From Biomphalaria glabrata (lineage: Eukaryota; Mollusca; Gastropoda; Planorbidae), in assembly GCF_947242115.1 (NCBI RefSeq), contig NC_074716.1, positions 4,318,001 to 4,382,000 on the forward strand: a DNA stretch of 64,000 nucleotides, written 5' to 3'. Positions 47,215 to 59,400 of the stretch are shown piece by piece. Positions within the stretch are counted from its first letter, which is position 1; each line of letters opens with the position of its first letter. The notes under the pieces were generated by a model that searched no databases, had not been told where the DNA came from, and saw nothing but the letters and a program-made list of their open reading frames with translations. The position numbers were made by a program, and so were the translations under genes.

Positions 47215-48480
47215 GTGACAATGACAATTTCATTACCTTTGTGACTATCCCATCACCTTTGTGACAATCTCATCACCTTTGAGACAATCCCATTACCTTT
47301 GTGACAATCTCGTTACCTTTGTGACAATCTCGTTACATTTGTGACAATCTCATCACTTTGAGACAATCTCATCACCTTTGTGACAATGTCATCACCTTTG
47401 AGACAATCTCATCACCTTTGAGACAATCTCATCACCTTTGTGACAATCTCATTGCCTTTGAGACAATCTCATTACCTTTGCGACAATCTCATCACCTTTG
47501 TGACAATGTCATCACCTTTGTGGCAATCTCATCACCTTTGAGGCAATCTCATCACCTTTGTGACAATCTCATTGCCTTTGTGACAATCTCGTCACCTTTG
47601 TGACAATGTCATCACCTTTGTGGCAATCTCATCACCTTTGAGGCAATCTCATCACCTTTGTGACAATCTCATTACCTTTGCGACAATCTCATCACCTTTG
47701 TGACAATGTCATCGCCTTTGTGGCAATCTCATCGCCTTTGAGGCAATCTCATCACCTTTGAGACAATCTCATTGCCTTTGTGACAATCTCGTCACCTTTG
47801 TGACAATCTCATTGCCTTTGTGACAATCTCATCACCTTTGTGGCAATCTCATCACCTTTGTGACAATCTCATTGCCTTTGTGACAATCTCATCACCTTTA
47901 TGACAATCTCATTGCCTTTGTGACAATCTCATCACCTTTGAGACAATCTCATCACCTTTGAGACAATCTCAGTACCTTTGTGACAATCCCATCACCTTTG
48001 AGACAATCTCATTACCTTTGCGACAATCTTATCACCTTTGAGACAATCTCATCACCTTTGAGACAATCTCAGTACCTTTGTGACAATCTCATCACCTTTG
48101 AGACAATCTCATTACCTTTGAGGCAATCTCATCACCTTTGTGACAATCTCATCACCTTTGAGACAATCTCATTACTTTTTGTGACAATCTCATTACCTTT
48201 GTGACAATGTCATCACCTTTGAGACAATCTCAGTACCTTTGTGACAATCTCATCACCTTTGAGACAATCTCATTACCTTTGAGGCAATCTCATCACCTTT
48301 GTGACAATCTCATCACCTTTGAGACAATCTCATTACTTTTTGTGACAATCTCATTACCTTTGTGACAATGTCATCACCTTTGAGACAATCTCATCACCTT
48401 TGTGACAATCTCATCACCTTTGAGACAATCTCATCACCTTTGAGACAATATCATTACTTTTTGTGACAATCTCATTACCT
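47215..48480. repeat. 20-bp minisatellite, about 63 units, in presumed 3' UTR of gene A
   Basis: Unit GACAATCTCATCACCTTTGT with GTGACA/GAGACA/GAGGCA variants. It begins about 18 bp after the gene A stop codon. No AATAAA lies between the stop and the array, so the array is probably transcribed or the transcript ends within it. Confidence 0.92.
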
Positions 48481-48604
48481 GTGTTCTTTCAGCTCAGTGC
48501 TAAAATGTTGGGAATGAAATGCAACTCGATCCCAGACTAGCATTCCTAAACTTGTAACAAGAGGCATACAAATGAACTGACCCAATCATTCACTCTTGAG
48601 ATTA

Positions 48605-48860
48605 CTCTGAAAGACACAAATACTCTGAAAGACACAAAGATAAAGGCACATTCCTCGTACCATATGCTAGGACAAATTTGTACAAACACTCCTTCTTCCC
48701 TAGTGCTATTAGAGCATGGAATGGGTTGCCTGAGCTAGCCAGGAAAACCAGTGACTTGGCTGAATTTAAGTCATTGGTTTATATGCATGACTAAATGCAT
48801 GACGCGTAGGACGTAATCATCTTCTTTTTTGAATTAACGTCTGTATTATATAAGATAAGA
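48605..48860 (+). mobile_element. LINE family 1 3' end
   Basis: Near-identical to 52990-53240: CACAAAGATAA(A/G)GGCACATTCC, GAGCATGGAATGGGTTGCCT, ATGACGCGTAGGACGTAATC and the ATAAGATAAGA tail. Confidence 0.85.
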
Positions 48861-48959
48861 TAAGAAGAGAGTCTTATGACTATTCAAAGCAAAGCTAAGA
48901 AATCCAATGACACAGAGAAGATACAAGATAATTTTTTTTAAATAATAGGCACAAATCAT

Positions 48960-49912
48960 TTTTAGCGGCCCTCGAAAGGGGAAAAAACGCTATTAGTTTT
49001 GTGTGGAATGTCTGTCTGTCCGTCCGTCCGTCTCGTTTCGATCTCGTAAACTAGAAAAGATATTGAAAATCCGACATCATGACCTTTCAAAGTTCTGATG
49101 CAACGGCTACTTTTTTTCTTTTCTGAAAGTGAAACATTAAATTTTTAAAATCAACTATGCAAGCAGGGTTTTTTTTTTCATATAAATACACAATTTTTAC
49201 AACTATTCACAATTAATAGTAACAAACACAGGATGCTATTTAGTATGAAAAAAAATAAAGATCTACCATATTTTCAGTAGATTTATGCAAACGGTTTTAG
49301 AGTTTTTGTAAAAAGAAATTATTTTTTGTTACAAATGCATTGCTAAGTTATGTAAGTTCTGTCATACTAAATACTACATTTACAAAAAATTGTCACTTTT
49401 TTTTACAAAGAGATAAAATCTATTTAATAAGCATATAAGTGGAACATACTTTAAAACAACAATTTATAAGTAGTGTTTCATATTATCGCGTGAACTGCAG
49501 GGTAGTGCTACATCCGCAAGACACTTAACTAAGGATTTTTTTTTAAACGAAATGTTTTGTGTTGTTTTTTTGTTTTTGAGACTTTGAATAAGAGATTGAC
49601 TCTATACAAAAACAATTAGATCAATAAGATAATCATTATATGAAATCAATCAGGCCAAGTTCACATCTAACTTCACCTTCACTTTCACCTATCCTTTGGT
49701 CTGCTAGACCGCTGGGGCACCACACAAGATCTGTCAATCTTCTTTCCCCTTTCTTCTCTGTAATTTGCCTTTGATAGAATTTCATTCTATTTTTTTCTGA
49801 AAATATTGAAACCTGCTTTTTTACCTACCTGGGTGGACCACTTCGGGGACCGATTTTGAGTTTGTGTTTCCACACAAACTGTCTTTTGTAACCTTGTTTT
49901 AATATCAACTTT
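48960..49912. repeat. unclassified interspersed repeat E, copy 2 (longer)
   Basis: Longer than the copy at 16340. Its left part has GGAAAAAACGCTATTAGTTT, then GTCTGTCCGTCCGTC. The right part ends CACACAAACTGTCTTTTGTAACCTTG. No protein recognised. Confidence 0.6.
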
Positions 49913-50181
49913 TTCTGATATATTTCATTTATCGTTATAATGTTGTTGCTTTTTAATGTATAATGTATAAAATAGTGGCATTTGTTCTGCTGGTAAAAAT
50001 GAAATGTCATTTTGTTAAATATAGAGGGTGAAAGTAAGCACATAGAAACACAATGTTATCACATGACCGGATGTATGTGAACAAGTGTCAAGGGGATTTG
50101 AATTAGAGTTACTATCTAATCTACCGGAGAATCGGTCGGAGATTGTACTCGGTCAGCCTAGCGGCCATATAGACATAGTCT

Positions 50182-53100
50182 ATGGATAATAGTGAGCAAA
50201 TAGATGTTATCTTATCAGATTTTCCCAAGGCTTTTAACAAAGTTCAACACCTTAGTTTGCTTAAAAAAGTAAAATATTTTGGCATTGATGGTCCATTGCA
50301 TCTGTGGATTAAGGATTTTTTGATAGGGAGAGAACAAACTGTAATAATAAATGGCTCTAAATCAGGGGTGGGCAACCTTTTTGTATCGAGGGCCGCATTT
50401 GTCTAAATTTGGGAATGGCGGGCCGCATATGTATATACAACTTAGAAAGATACTCTAGCTGTGTAAAAATGGCTTTTAATTCATATTTACACTGTATTAT
50501 ATTCACGTTTTTTTTCCACACTCCACGTTAAGGAATTACAACAAGAGTTTTTAAACCAAATTAAGAATGTTTTTTATTTGCTGTGTTCTTTTATATTACA
50601 ATAACCCCACAAATATACAGTTGTACTTAATATGCAGTATTTTACTTTTTACACTCGTGCATAATGTTCCGGAACTGTGGAACTAGCTTACTAGTTGTTA
50701 CCCTTGTGTCTGCTGTCAAATTACGGTCAGTCAAAATCGACCATTAATTATAATTGTTTAGTTTCTTTCCCCCCCCCCCCCCCCCCCACAAAAAAAAATG
50801 CTCGGTCACTGGATGAGACAATATATGTTCCGGAAGTTGAATGTTGGGAGGAGCAAAACCTGCCCTTGTGGAACATCACCAGAGAATGCTGACCATGTCC
50901 TTCAATGGTGAATACTAAATCAGAGACCCGAACAGGACTCTGGTCCCAAAGCCCTCCAATAGAACCAAAGCTATTCGGAGAACTGCCTGATCTGGAAGAC
51001 ATTGCGCGGTTCATCTTAGATATAGGATTACTGATCTGAACCCTCCAACATGTAAAATGAGAACAAAGAAGAAGAAGAACAGATGTATGTGTACACAAAT
51101 AGTGTGAACAGCAGCATATTTTTTGAAGTATTGACATAGAGCTTCTTTACTTGGAGTTATGTCCTCTGGAGCTGAATCAGCTTCTGCGCTAAATAGTGAG
51201 CTGATGGTATTGAAAACTGGTTCTTGACTTCTTAAAATTTGCTTTTATAAATTGTAAAATTAAGGAATCTAAATATGTGTTGTACTTTTAATCATTTCAC
51301 TAGAAATAGTTTCACCTGTTTTCTTTTGCTTGCTTGTAGAAATGGGAAAGCCTTGTTTGAAAAGATTTAACATCCATTTACATTTAATATGCAAAAAACT
51401 CTTTGTAGCGGTGATTATGAAACATGAAATCTGTCTTCCACTCTTCATTAGAAATATTGGTAACAAAATCACAGTCAATGTCCTTCAAGTAACAGAACAA
51501 TTTCTTCCTGGAGATTTTATATTCTTCTCGTTTACCTTGACCATGCTAGGATGACGGTTATATTGCATTATTTTGTTCATAATCGGAACTAACTTTGGTT
51601 GATATCCATAGATTTGATAACTTTGATTACTATATTTATGCTATTCTGGCATTTATTAAGTAGAAATTTTATGCAGCTTTGTGCAAACTTTCCTGTTTAA
51701 AGTTTATGGTTGGGGTATTAAAAAGAAAAACAACTATTTTACTCAGTCAAAGATCGAGCTCCACCAGTTGTCACCCTTGCCATCTTGTTCCAAGCATACC
51801 CAACATTCAACATAATTCTTCATAACATTGAATAAATACTGATCAGTGATTATGTCTTCAATTGAGTGTATTGATGTATAGTATAGCCAATAAGCATAGT
51901 CTTCGTTTACTTGAAACTTTTTATAATGACAGTTTCAGTAAATTACATTTATATTATTTTTAATATATTTGCATTTTTATAAGTATATACTGTGGGCACA
52001 CCTGATTTCTGTAGGTGTCGGCGGGCCGCATAAAACATTCCGGCGGGCCGCATGTGGCCCGCGGGCCGTAATTTGCTCACCTCTGCTCTAAATCAACACC
52101 AATAACAGTAAACTCAGGTGTACCTCAAGGAACTGTCTTAGGTCCACTATTATTTTTAATTTACTTAAATGATTTACCAAATTGCATTAATTCAGGAACA
52201 AAAGTCAGATTATTTGCAGATGATTGCATAATATATAGAACAATAAAAACAACATAAGATACAGAAATTTTACTAAGAAAATTAGATTAATTACAGAAAT
52301 GGGAATCAAATTGAAGCATGTCTTTCCACCCAGAAGAATGTCAGTTAATAAGAGTAAGAAAAACTTAAAACTAATTAATTCTACTTATCTTATTCAATGT
52401 AAACCATGGATTTCTAAAAATGCAAAATACGTAGGTGTTATAATAAATTAAAAACTGTCATGGAATCCCCGTATTGATGAAACTTAGGGTTTATTAAAAG
52501 AAATTTATATAAATCAAATTAAAACATTAAACTAAAATGTTATTTAACCTTGGTTTGGCTAATAATAGAAAATGCATGGGACCCCTCAACTCAAGAAGAC
52601 ATTACGAAACTTGAACAGACACAAAATAGAGCAGTGAGATTCATAACAAACGAATATTCCCATCTGACCTTTAGTAAAATCTCTAAATTTAGAAAGCTTT
52701 CAGAATAGAAGACTCAAAGGTAAAGTAGTGTAATATAACAACAAATACTATAATACCAATAACATGGCTTTATTGAAACTTTATTTAACAAGATTAGACT
52801 ACAGTTAACAGGTGAATGAAACCAGCACGTCTCACATTAACACTGATGAAGTACTATAAACACACACACACACACACTGGACATGACCTTTCGACACGCT
52901 GGACACACGCAGAAAATAAATAACTCAGTTACACTACGAGTAGCAATTATACATAAAACACTGAACCATAAGCTTCAAATACAAAGACAAACTTTAATAA
53001 AATATTCAGAAAGACACAAAGATAAGGGCACATTCCTCGTCCCACATGCTAGGACAAATTTGTACAAATACTCCTTCTTCCCTAGTGCTATTAGAGCATG

Positions 53101-53245
53101 GAATGGGTTGCCTGAGCTAGCCAGGAAAACCAGTGACTTGGCAGAATTTAGGTCATTGGTTAAATATGTATGACTAAATGCAAGACGCGTAGGACGTAAT
53201 CATCTTCTTTTTTTGAAGTAACGTCTGTATTATATAAGATAAGAA
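50182..53245 (+). mobile_element. LINE family 1, 5'-truncated, split by a hAT element
   Basis: Reverse-transcriptase segments lie on both sides of a transposon. Before it: DVILSDFPKAFNKVQH and the GREQTVIINGSKS region. After it, from 52094: [28 protein letters not shown] and FADDC (the catalytic pair). Further on is a C-terminal tail (YSFFPSAIRAWNGLP) and an ATAAGATAAG 3' tail. The second part has several in-frame stops (for example near 52255 and 52448) and a CA run at 52860. CR1/Jockey-type non-LTR element; dead copy. Confidence 0.88.
50363..52085. mobile_element. hAT element with CAGGGGTGGGCAA ends, inserted in a LINE
   Basis: 1723 bp. Ends CAGGGGTGGGCAACC and TTTGCTCACCTCTG, with GGGCCGCAT-rich subterminal regions. 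Exact 8-bp duplication ctctaaat, which interrupts the reverse-transcriptase frame of the LINE. Open frames inside are short; the minus-strand readings hint at a decayed hAT transposase (GTF2IRD2/ZBED-like), not firmly. A relative is at 60334. Confidence 0.9.
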
Positions 53246-53246
53246 G

Positions 53247-53945
53247 AGTCACGCTAGTAGCCATACAGAGTCAAGCTAGTAGCCATATAGACAGAATCAA
53301 GCTAGTAGCTATAATAGAAATAAGTTAACCAGGAAATGACGTAGATAGAAGCAAAGAGAGATAAATGTCATATGTAGATGTCAAGAGAATGAAGTTATCA
53401 GAGAGAAGTCATAGAATTGTTTACTGAACAAATAATTGTACAATTGAAGATATGGAGTATGAATATGACTGTACACATATTTTTAGTAGCAGTCATCTTT
53501 GGGACTATACACAGTACACATGTTTTTAGTAGTTGCTTTCTGTACTTAGAGCTGTTGGTTATTGAAGCTTTTTGTTACCCGCTGTGATGCGGACGTATTT
53601 TAGTAGTGAAATTGTATTCTAGAGGACATCGATATTTTGTGCCCGCTGGGATGCGGATATATTATATTTCAATACATTGGATTATTTTTGTGTAACTACT
53701 ATGAAGTAGCAGGATATTCCTATCATTTAATAAATGTTACTTGTCTGCTAAAGTTGGATACAATTCAATCTGTACTATTTATGTTTGTTACGCGTTAAGT
53801 GTAGCTCCAGGATGCACGAACCCAGCATTCTACTCATTGATAGCAACACACATTATCTACATTTTGGTGACCAAGACATACACATAAACGTTACATTTTG
53901 GTGGTCAGTATGGGGAGGCATCTACAAATGGATCATTTGAAATGA
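53247..53945 (+). mobile_element. LTR-like relic
   Basis: Stretch with an AATAAA-type signal near 53730 and, at its right end, ACATTTTGGTGACCAAGAC, resembling the LTR/primer-binding junction of LTR elements. It shares GCTGTGATGCGGACGTA with 55140-55400. Broken; boundaries approximate. Confidence 0.4.
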
Positions 53946-53959
53946 AACTCAAGTAAAAA

Positions 53960-54112
53960 TGTTTGTAAAATGTTTCGGCTGTTCCTTCAGAGTTGAAGAT
54001 AATTACTTCCTAGTCCAAACCTCCCGCAGGACGACGGGGGATGGGAGCGGGCAGGGTTTGAACCCGGGACCATCGATAAATCGTGCAAACCGCACGACCA
54101 GGCAGCCATCCA
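53960..54112 (-). repeat. SINE family A
   Basis: Minus copy with GGCTGTTCCTTCAGAGTTGA, GGGTTTGAACCCGGG and CAAACCGCACGACCAGGCAG. Confidence 0.85.
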
Positions 54113-54375
54113 AGTACTTTTGGATCATTTGTTATCTTTGTTACCTTGAAGTTGGACTATACTGAACTTGGCGACCTCCTAATCATCATTGTACAGCAAG
54201 GAAATAGCATGTGCCTGTATCACTGCATCTAGCCTATTCGATTACTATATCGTTTTGCTTTGAACTGGTTGGATTATCTGTATACCGATCATCTCCTTGG
54301 ATTATTATCGCACCTTGCCACATCGTCGCGCTTTGTACTGATTGGATTATTTGTATATCTGTTATCTCTTTGGAT

Positions 54376-54600
54376 TGTATGGTGGTCGAAAGGCTAAGTA
54401 CACTTGAACTTGGCTTGGCTATCTATGAAGGGGGTTCGAGGTTCGACACCCGACTCGAGCAGAGTTGTGTTTACTGAGCGCCTAAAGGCAGCACGGAAAA
54501 CCTTCTCCCATATACCCCCTCCCCCACCGGTCCACAAATGAGATTGGACCATAGCGCTCTGACCTTGCTATAAGAAAGAAGAGCTATATAAAAGCTTTAA
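54376..54600 (+). repeat. SINE family C
   Basis: TGGTCGAAAGGCTAAG head, GGTTCGACACCCGACTCGAG, GTTGTGTTTACTGAGCGCCT and the GAGCTATATAAAAGCTTTA end with an ATTT tail. Confidence 0.82.
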
Positions 54601-55119
54601 ATTTATTTATTTACTACCTACATCATATTGCAGAGAGCTACATTAAGAGAATTGGGATTGTCGACACTACTCTACGCCAGAGCAAGTCTGTGTAAGTTAC
54701 ATGTTTGTCAATGAATTCGAATTGATTATTGTATCTTGAATCACATTGAACTTTTTTTTCTCTCTTCTATGTATCTTTGTTTTTTTTTTAAAAGGCGGTT
54801 TATGTTTCTTGTGTTTGAAAGCGGAGGTGACGCAATTTTTTTTTCCCTTTTGTCACACGCTCTGTTGACATTGCCTGCTATATCTTCACCTCGGGTCATG
54901 AGGGTGAAAGCCACGTGAAACCTCTGAGATAGAAAGAGGAAGTAAGAATGACTAAATTGACTTCTGGTCAGTAGTATCTTTGGGGCAGTTGAAGACAGTA
55001 GTAACCTTAAGTAAGTTGAGTGAAGTAGTTATTTAAAAGAGTCGTTTATGGGACTTGAGACAGTACACGTCTTTTGATTGTTATTTTCGGTAGGCCTACT
55101 TTGAGCTGGATACATATTA

Positions 55120-55420
55120 TTAAAGTTTATTGTTACCCGCTGTGATGCGGACGTAATTTTATAGTAAAGTTATATATACACCTGTTCATGGGGACTTAGT
55201 ATATTGGATATATTTGACACCGCTGTTATGCGGACGTAACTTTATAGTAAAGTTATATATACACCTGTTCATGAGGACTTAGTATATTTGATATATTTGA
55301 CACCGCTGTTATGCGGACGTAACTTTATAGTAAAGTTATATATACACCTGTTCATGAGGACTTAGTATATTGGATATGTTTGACATCGCTGTTATGCGGA
55401 CGTAACTATATTTGTATACA
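55120..55420. repeat. 84-bp tandem repeat, three and a half copies, in LTR-like relic
   Basis: Unit runs from CCGCTGTTATGCGGACGTAA through AGTAAAGTTATATATACACC to the TTGGATATATTTGACA end. A related single unit is in the relic at 53247. Confidence 0.85.
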
Positions 55421-55639
55421 TTGGAACCTTTTTTTGGCGAGGATCTTACTTCTATGAGTGCGATCCGAGAGCACTATTCTTGTTTGTCCAAATGCGACTG
55501 TTCGTGATTATTATCATATTGTCGTGATTATATTATTATTATTACAGTAAGGTTTCACTAAACAGGATCCCCCCCCTTGTCTGCCGGTGGTCGGCTTAGG
55601 TTCTCTTTTCGCTGCATACGTCTGTCCTGATAAGTAAAT

Positions 55640-56110
55640 CGCCCCAGGCCAGCGCTAGATGCGCGGTCAACCATGACGAGCTGAGACCGTCACCTGCGTT
55701 TCTGGCGAAGTTTCAAGAAGTATATAAAGTGAATAGTAGCCTAATCAGACCAGTCACGTCAAAAATAGTCGAGTGACCACCCAGGAGGGTCGAGCGATGT
55801 TCCGTCCGATTCTAGAAGGCCATTTGGGACCCTATATAAAGAGCGAAGGTATCAAGAGTCGAGTCAGTCACAACTTCCCGATCTACGGTTCAGTACGACG
55901 GCTCAGTACAAGTCCGGGACGAGACGGAGAGGCCAGTGCAAGAGTACGGTTGTTAATTAACGGAGAGATATTTGTACAGTCTTGTGTTACGTGCTGCCAA
56001 TTGTACAGTATTGGCTGTTATTTATTGACATTAAACTATTACGTTGTTTGCAGCTCTGAGTTGTCAAGTTCTTTCAGTTGGTGGTGTGTGGTGCAGCTTA
56101 CAGAGAACCT
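55640..56110 (+). mobile_element. LTR-like relic upstream of gene B
   Basis: Carries a TATATAAAG box (about 55834), a GTCCGGGACGAGACGGAGAG leader-like part and an ATTAAA signal near 56030, the layout of an LTR. It could equally serve as a promoter for gene B, 400-650 bp downstream; the sequence alone does not decide. Boundaries uncertain. Confidence 0.35.
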
Positions 56111-56494
56111 GGATAGAGAGATTCGTTTCAATATATAAGAACAATCGGGCATTTATTTTACTGCTAAACAACCCACAAAATATTAAGCAATTACTATTAC
56201 TATTAGAATTTTTGTTACAGCTTTACATAGACTAATATGAAATACAAAATTTTGATCCATTTTAGGACATCAAGATTTTAACTTTTATATGAAGCTGGGG
56301 AAATGTTGACTAAGACATTACAGTCGCTTGCGTTGGGGTTTTTAGGTTAGTACCACAGACCTATATATATTTCTATGTTTATGGTTAGTAGGCCTACTTT
56401 GAAATTTAGATTATTAAGTGCATATATTTTAAGGTCCATATATGGTAGCAATAAAATCATGTTCATTATAACAATCTGATGAGGATGCAGTAAC

Positions 56495-59400
56495 ATGTGT
56501 CTTGCATTGATTCCAGTTTTGATTCAAGCAAGTAGCACGTCTGGACGGGTAGTTACAAGACTGGTCAATGACATCAACGGAGCTGTAACAAAATGTCAGG
56601 TAAATAATCGTCAGGGCCGGTCTTAGCCCACTGCAACCTATGCGGTCGCAGTGGGCCCCGCTCTTTCATAGGCCCCGCGCTAATTGTAAGTGTAAATTAT
56701 TAAATTAAATCATTATAACTTGTATATAATAACAGGGTTTCCACGGCTTTTTAGGAAATCTCCTGAAAAGGCAAAATATACGAAAAACTCCTTGAAATCT
56801 CCTGAAAGTATTAAAATCTCCTGAAAATGGACGATAATGTCATTTTTGGGGTGCCAATAAATAAAAACAGCATTGCCGGCTTTCATTTATTAAAAATTTA
56901 TTGCAAAGACGAAAGTATTTTCTAACTAAAATAATCTTAATTTTGACATAATGCTTATCCCTACCCAGACTAGGCCCCGCGCAATCCATTTTGCATAGGT
57001 CCCCGCAATTGCTAGGACGGGCCCTGATAATCGTCTATGAAACATTTCAACTAATAATATAATAATATACCTTTGTCATATTAACAAAAAGTATTCACAC
57101 ACACGAACGCCTCTGTAGACACTGCGCCCACCCTTATGAAACTTTAATCCATTTCCTCTTTGAATGCCCCTTCCTAATCCAGACCCTACTTCCACTACGG
57201 CCCAACATGACCAACACCCTGTACGGCAGTGCTGAACAACTGAAGAGAACAGTACACATTTTTTTCCTTGGCACAGTCTGCAAAAGAGCTCACAGCTCAG
57301 CAACAAAAAAAGCTGGATATAAGAAGAATATATCTACTCTAATATCCCTATTGGGGGGAAATTATACTTAGCTAACTGGAGATAAGCCAGGGAATAATGA
57401 GAGATATTTAACTTGTTCCTAGCGGAGTCTAAAACGTCATTTGTGACATAAATTTGAACTCAGCAATGACCTTGACATTCACCTCGGGTCCAAGTCTATC
57501 TTGCCTTCCTTTGCTTCTTATTCTACTGATGTTCGCTTTTGGTCTCTCGCCCTTTCTCTTCCCCTGTTTAACTCTTTTCTCTCCGTAATTATTTACCACA
57601 TTCTGGTGGAATCAACGCTGGTATCGTCAGTTAGGAGAGAAAGAGTTAAATGTCAAGAAATGTTTCAGCTCTGACATTAACACCGTTCCCTTCACTTTAA
57701 AACCTTCAAGGGAAACTTTAGAAAAAATGTTTTTTTTAAAGCGACTTTAAAAAATGAAAGAGATCAGAATAAAATACCATCGGTAACTAACAGTGCGAGA
57801 GTTTATGGTTGTTATTACGTTGATTTTTCCCTCATCAACATTGCAAAGGGGAGGCGCGGTGGCTGAGAGGTAAAGCGCAAGGCTTCCGTATCTTGGGTCC
57901 CGGGTTCGAATCCTGGTGAAGACTGAGATTTTTAATTTCGGGATCTTTGGGCGCCCTCTGAATCCACCCAGCTCTATTTGGGGAAAAGTAAAGGCGGTTA
58001 TTCGTTTACTAGAGCTGGGTGGACTCAAGAGAGGGCCCAAATACACCCTCGCTGAACGTAGGCCACAGAAACAGATGACCTATCTGCCCTACAGACCACA
58101 AGGTCTTTTTTTTTACACAGCGACCCCTTTCTTTTAACTCTTTCTCTCCTAACTGACGATGCCAACTTTGATTTGACCCCATTAAATTAAATTAATTTTT
58201 TAATTTATAAACTTTAATTCGTGTTATATACAAAGATCACACTTTCTCCTACTATTCAATACCAACTATAACATTTTCTGATAACAAACAAAAATGTTAT
58301 TGAAATTTAATCCTAGCAGGGTTAGTGAAACACAAATGAGCAAAATGAGTAATTCCATCGGAACGTGGAAAAAGAATTACGGAGAGAAAGAGTTAATCCC
58401 AAGTGCAATAACCTTTATGCTTTCAGGGGGATAAAAGCTGCTTCCCTGATATGAATAGCAACTCCTCGTGGATTCTGGCATTTCGAGGTACAGCAGCCAT
58501 TGGGAAACCTGTCTACCCCGCGTACGTGGATGGAACTGGATTACCGAAGAGAATTCAGAAAGGATGTATGCAGGTCAGTTTTTTTTTCTTTAAATATGAT
58601 TCTGTTTCTGACAATTCAATTTAGTTTATGCTTAAGGTTTTGTTTATCTTTAGGTCTATATCGTTGTTATAAATGAATTTAGTTTTGAGATTTGGTAACA
58701 ATTGGCCTTAGGAATAGATGAGATAAGATAAGATAAGATAATTTTTATTGATCCAATCTAATGGAAATTCAGTTTGACTACAATTGACAAGCTCAGCGAA
58801 ACTACTGTACAAAAACAATATTGATTAAAAATTCGAACAACATTCACACACGAAACGCATACACATTCACAACCAGCGCTTTATGAGTTTGACACGAAAC
58901 ACATACACATTCACAACCAGCGCTTTATGAATTTGACACGAAACACATACACATTCACAACCAGCGCTTTATAAATTGGACACGAAACACATACACATTC
59001 ACAACCAGCGCTTTATGAATTTGACACGAAACACATACACATTCACAACCAGCGCTTTATGAATTGGACACGAAACACATACACATTCACAACCAGCGCT
59101 TTATGAATTGGACACGAAACACATACACATTCACAACCAGCGCTTTATGAATTTGACACGAAACACATACACATTCACAACCAGCGCTTTATGAATTGGA
59201 CACGAAACACATACACATTCACAACCAGCGCTTTATGAATTTGACACGAAACATATACACACTCACAACCAGCGCTTTATGAATTTGACACGAAACACAT
59301 ACACACTCACAACCAGCGCTTTATGAATTTGACACGAAACACTTACACACTCACAACCAGCGCTTTATGAATTTGACACGAAACACATACACACTCACAA

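Noticed and set aside
47215-48480. Regular short repeats that might suggest a CRISPR array
   Set aside because: Units are contiguous with no unique spacers, and the genome is an animal's. It is a minisatellite.
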